Source: Nemertoderma westbladi
Taxonomy: Eukaryota > Xenacoelomorpha > Nemertodermatida > Nemertodermatidae
NCBI GenBank assembly: GCA_032718475.1
Contig: JAUCBJ010007053.1
Location: 1 to 64,000, forward strand
Reading direction: 5' to 3'
DNA: 64,000 nucleotides
The translations under genes and the position numbers were made by a program. This document shows, piece after piece, positions 60,738-64,000 of the stretch (within the stretch, counting starts at the first letter, position 1; every line of letters begins with the position of its first letter). The notes below the pieces were generated by a model. It worked only from the letters and a program-made list of their open reading frames with translations. It searched no databases and was not told the origin of the DNA.

Positions 60738-61265
60738 GATTCAGATAGGGGGGGGGGGGGGGGGGGGGGGGGGAACTGGACGCAATAAAAATTAATCTCT
60801 CTCCAGGGGAAATTCGACGCAAATAACAGCTGATTACTCTCAAAAATAAAACTGTAACCTGTTCTATTGTGTTTAGTTTATTGTTTTGGTTAAAATAACG
60901 TGTCACTGTAACCTGCTCCTTTCCCTAAATTGAGAATATAACATTGAGGCGGGATATTAATTCTCCAAAATGGGATTTGCGTCCAGTTGACTTGTGCACA
61001 TGTTATACAGTATAAAGTGAGACAGGGGGGGAAACTCGACGCAAAACCGGCTCTGGCAAATTAATATCCCGCCTTAATGTTAAATTCTCAATTTAGGGAA
61101 AGGAGCAGGTTACAGTGGCACGATATTTTAACCAAAACAATAAACTAAACACAATAGAACAGGTTACAGTTTTATTTTTGAGAGTAATCATCTGTTATTT
61201 GCGTCCAATTTCCCCTGGAGAGGGATGAATTTTTATTGCGTTCAGTTTCCCCCCTTATATATCTG
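60738..61265. mobile_element. near-palindromic foldback element with G26 at one end
   Basis: The left arm, 60738-60985, pairs with the right arm, 61025-61265, over about 230 bp. It runs from tcagata plus a G-run at the left to a ccccc plus ttatatatctga at the right. Shared arm landmarks include ggacgcaataaaaatt, ctccaggggaaatt, ctctcaaaaataaaactgta, aacctgctcctttccctaaa and ggcgggatattaatt. Only about 40 bp separates the arms. There is no transposase, and the length of about 530 bp suits a MITE or foldback element. I do not see a clear target-site duplication. The short frames at 60591-60906 lie within it or its edge. Confidence 0.8.
60748..60773. repeat. G26 homopolymer
   Basis: Twenty-six consecutive G at the outer end of the left arm of the palindromic element. 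The corresponding end of the right arm has only a short C-run (about 6), so the G-run expanded on one side only. Confidence 0.9.
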
Positions 61266-61298
61266 ATATAAGTACAGTATAGTGTAATTAGTACAAAT

Positions 61299-61333
61299 CA
61301 AGGCCATCTAAACAACTTGTTTAGATGGCCTTG
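61299..61333. mobile_element. 35-bp perfect hairpin flanked by 8-bp direct repeats
   Basis: caaggccatctaaacaa (61299-61315), a single c, then ttgtttagatggccttg (61317-61333): perfect 17-bp arms. It is bounded by identical gtacaaat copies at 61291-61298 and 61334-61341. An 8-bp target-site duplication is the size made by hAT transposases. This looks like a minimal element reduced to its two terminal inverted repeats, although a replication-based origin is also possible. Confidence 0.7.
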
Positions 61334-61341
61334 GTACAAAT

Positions 61342-61697
61342 ACAATACCTGCCAAGTTCATGTCTTACACCTGCAGGCTGCAGACGACGGGTGCTAACTA
61401 TACTGTATAAGTCGGTAAGTACAGAAGCAGGGGCAATAGTCTCAGCAATTGCTAATATTCTAGCTGTCTAGTGGGGTAGGCTGGCAGTGCAGTAGCGGTT
61501 ACCAGCCTGACCTGTTTCCAGCTATAAAGACTGACAATTAGGCCTACTGAATTACTGATCCGAGTTTGGTCAGTTGGTGCGGGAACTTGTTTTTTACATT
61601 ATTTACATCAAACAGTCAAAATTTGCTATATTCAGTCAGATATTACTGTATTATGACCGATGTGCAGATGTGGCTCCGATGTCCGATGTGGTAGGCC
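61342..61697. other. spacer without recognisable genes
   Basis: About 350 bp with no repeat or coding signal that I can identify. Confidence 0.5.
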
Positions 61698-61719
61698 TAG
61701 ATTAGATTAGATTAGATTA
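61698..61719 (-). repeat. microsatellite tail (taatc-type) of the downstream retrotransposon
   Basis: tagat repeated four times with a partial unit, about 260 bp beyond the RT stop. On the - strand it follows the 3' UTR of the element at 61981-64000. Several non-LTR clades end in short tandem repeats instead of poly(A), so this may be the element's 3' terminus. Confidence 0.5.
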
Positions 61720-61980
61720 TATTATTGACTAAAATGGAATAATATATAACAATAAACAAAATATAAATAGCGGTTCGCAGGCATTTAGTCCAAAAAGGTT
61801 CACATTTACTTATAAACGTATTCAGGTAAACATACATTCATCTGTACGAAGATAACATTAAGATAGATTAAATTAATTAGGGTAGAACAATGTTAATATA
61901 CGTGAGTACAGTATTTGGTGTTATAAATAAATAACATTACAACGAAATTGCAATCAAATAGCGAAGTTTTTACATGTTAA
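61720..61980 (-). other. probable 3' UTR of the 62-64 kb retrotransposon
   Basis: AT-rich sequence between the RT stop codon and the microsatellite tail, with no ORF. Its assignment as the element's 3' UTR rests on position only. Confidence 0.45.
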
Positions 61981-64000
61981 TTACATTAACCGCCAAAAAG
62001 ACAAAACAGCCTCTGTGTCCTTGTACAGAGATGTGATATTATTAAAACTTCCAGTAATATTGTGACCATAATTTGTGCCAGCGCATCGAAACATATGGTG
62101 CTCTTCATCATCTATCTCCGTAGGGCATAGGTTGCAGAAGCGTAGCTGTCTGGGTACCGAACGCCAGCGCCCGAGTTCAACTTGTAGACAATGAGAGCCA
62201 AGTCTAAACTGGAGGCACTTTTTGTGCGCTGTGCTCCATACGTTGTCATTTAAAAGAGAGCTTCTTGTTAATGTCGGATTGAACTTTAGATATGTTCTGA
62301 ACTTAGTCCCCTTATTTGGCTGAGAGTTATTTGCTTGCGTTTGAACATATATACGCACACCGTCTAAAAAGTTGTTTGTAGTAATTTCTTTATTTTCTAG
62401 AGATTTATAGTGACAAACATACGGAATTTTCATGTCTATAGCGTCATTTATTAATTTATTTAGTATCGGTTGGTTTTCACTATTCCGAACACGGAGCCAG
62501 AAAGCTTTTTGTCTCTTTTGAATGGTTGTGTTGATATCAGCCATCGTACTTAATTCGCAATAAATAAGCTTGGACGGTGTAGTCGTCCTCACTCCCACAA
62601 GAGATTTCAGAGCATACTCGTAATCACTTTGAAATTTACCCATTTTTGCGTCTCCAAATACTTCACAGTTATACAGAACACTGCTAATGACACAGGATTC
62701 TAAAACTCGTTCCTTTATTCGGAACGGTAGAAGGAAATTCTCACGTAGAAAGTTCGTGAATTTGATGTAATTCTTAAAACTGTCACGTCGCTGCACTTCA
62801 ATATCATTGGTCACACTACCGGTGTTTGTTATAATGGTGCCAAGATATCTGTACTTATCGGTGCATTTAATGACGCCATCGAGCAATGGCAGTGGATGGG
62901 TGTCTTCATCTGTTCTAGAATTTATGCATATAAATTCGCATTTAGACGGTTGCATAGTTATTGCATTTCGAGTGCAGTAAGTGCATACTGCCTGCAGTTT
63001 CTTTGTGGCCATATCACGACTCGTAGCTAGGATAATCGTATCGTCAGCGTGTGCCAGGGTGTGTATCAACTCTAAGAATCCATCAGTCCCAATAACTTCT
63101 TTGATGTACTTAATCAAGTCATTAACGTACACTAGGAATAATATTACAGAACTGGCCGCACCTTGTTTTATGCCAGATTTCAATTGGAACTCGCTGGAGA
63201 AGTCATTATTGAAAAACACTACTCCTTTAGATAGGTGGTACATTGCTGCGATCGCGGCCAACATGACAGACCCAATACCAATAACCATTAGTTTTTTTAT
63301 TAATATTGATCGGGAAATTCGGTCAAAGGCACCTTCATAATCAAGGAATATAATGTATAATTTGGATGAGCGTTTCTTTGCAATTTCAATTAGAATTCTC
63401 ACTATAAAAACGTTATCTGCACAGCTACGTTTTGTTTGATACGCAGTTTGTTCCTCGGCTGGTTGGAACCATTTCGTAAGACGCTTACATATAATGAAGT
63501 CATAGAGTTTAGATAACAGATATATCAGCGTAATTGGGCGGTAGTTCTTCGGTAGGTAGGATGCACCTTTCTTGAATATGGCGCATATGTGTGACGTCAT
63601 CCATCTAGTTGGGTATGAGGCATTAACAAATATACAATTAAATAGCATGACAATGATAAGAATTAATGTATACGGCGCATTTTGTAGCATCTGTGGACAC
63701 CATCCATCGGCACTTGATTTGTTTTTTTAGTTTATTTAGAGCCTCCTGAACTTCTTCAGCATCAATATGTCCATCTAATTCTGGGATGAAATTTGTGTAA
63801 CCTTGCGTAGCCAGGCGAATGTCATCATCGTCCCTGCCAGTATCACACTTTGTTGCTAAGTGATTAGCAATAACTTCTGCTGACGGTGCATCTTCGGCTG
63901 TACATTTTTTGGTGTCCAGTTTACCCTTCCAATTAAGCTTTCTCCACAGTTCTTTAGAATCATTTTGCTCAATCAACGATAACCATATTTGGGAGACATT
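61981..64000 (-). pseudogene. non-LTR retrotransposon RT region, frameshifted, partial at window end
   Basis: Two - strand frames make one reverse transcriptase. The upstream part (63976-63638) has NDSKELWRKLNWKGKLDTKK, then IPELDGHIDAEEVQEALNKL before a seven-A run at 63722-63728. There the correct reading passes into the main frame (63690-61981, 569 residues) as SSADGWCPQMLQNAPYT. RT motifs are PKNYRPITLIYLLSKLYD, YIIFLDYEGAFDRISR (motif A), SGIKQGAASSVILFL (motif B), AHADDTIILATS (motif C) and YRYLGTIITNTG. Near the C-terminus is FCNLCPTEIDDEEHHMFRC, a C-x2-C-x(n)-H-x3-C knuckle-like motif seen in several invertebrate non-LTR groups. Endonuclease and 5' parts lie beyond the window. Apart from the homopolymer frameshift, the RT looks intact. 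Confidence 0.88.

Noticed and set aside
61698-61719. Telomere-like repeat
   Set aside because: The unit is tagat, only four copies. No ttaggg-type telomeric repeat is present anywhere in the window.

Overview
This is eukaryotic, almost certainly invertebrate animal, nuclear DNA. The evidence is two spliced coding exons with canonical gt/ag borders on the + strand, several non-LTR retrotransposon remains, a Penelope-like fragment, a P-element/THAP9-like transposase remnant, tRNA-like SINE heads and very large minisatellite arrays. I cannot name the species. Nothing looks bacterial: there are no operons, rRNA genes or CRISPR arrays. Apart from the last two exons of one host gene and the ORFs of mobile elements I see no credible protein-coding gene.

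Layout. 1-3822: 22-bp satellite inside an intron. 4080-4226 and 6286-6420: the last two exons of a + strand gene, whose final intron holds an inverted-repeat element, two C homopolymers and a 21-bp minisatellite. 7044-11399: 35-bp satellite. 11514-12478: 18-bp AT-rich satellite. 13187-14253: 33-bp GC/CpG-rich satellite. 14946-30483: 42-bp satellite split at 22926-27108 by an apparently complete non-LTR retrotransposon with a 13-bp target-site duplication. 30484-31343: spacer with a decayed relative of that retrotransposon and a SINE-like head. 31344-50030: 60-bp satellite, about 310 monomers with length-coded higher-order repeats. 50031-52365: AT-rich sequence with nothing recognisable. 52366-53165: 17-bp and 41-bp arrays. 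53166-55269: mostly unique, with a tRNA-like/SINE head. 55270-61341: a graveyard of nested elements (Penelope-like fragment between direct repeats, interrupted non-LTR element, transposase remnant, degenerate 22-bp array, G26-bearing palindromic element, 35-bp hairpin with an 8-bp duplication). 61698-64000: the 3' part of another non-LTR retrotransposon, with a frameshift, running off the window.

Roughly two thirds of the window is tandem repeat, in at least nine families with unrelated monomers (17, 18, 21, 22, 33, 35, 41, 42 and 60 bp, plus a degenerate second 22-bp family). Long open frames inside the arrays come from near-identical monomers whose length is a multiple of three, or which are read cyclically through three frames. 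They are not annotated as genes. The most informative signals are the higher-order structure of the 60-bp and 42-bp arrays, the CpG-to-TpG pattern of monomer variants, the recent retrotransposon inside the satellite with a related dead copy at its edge, and two unusual small structures: the hairpin with 8-bp TSD, and the Penelope-like repeats with a ribozyme-like stem.
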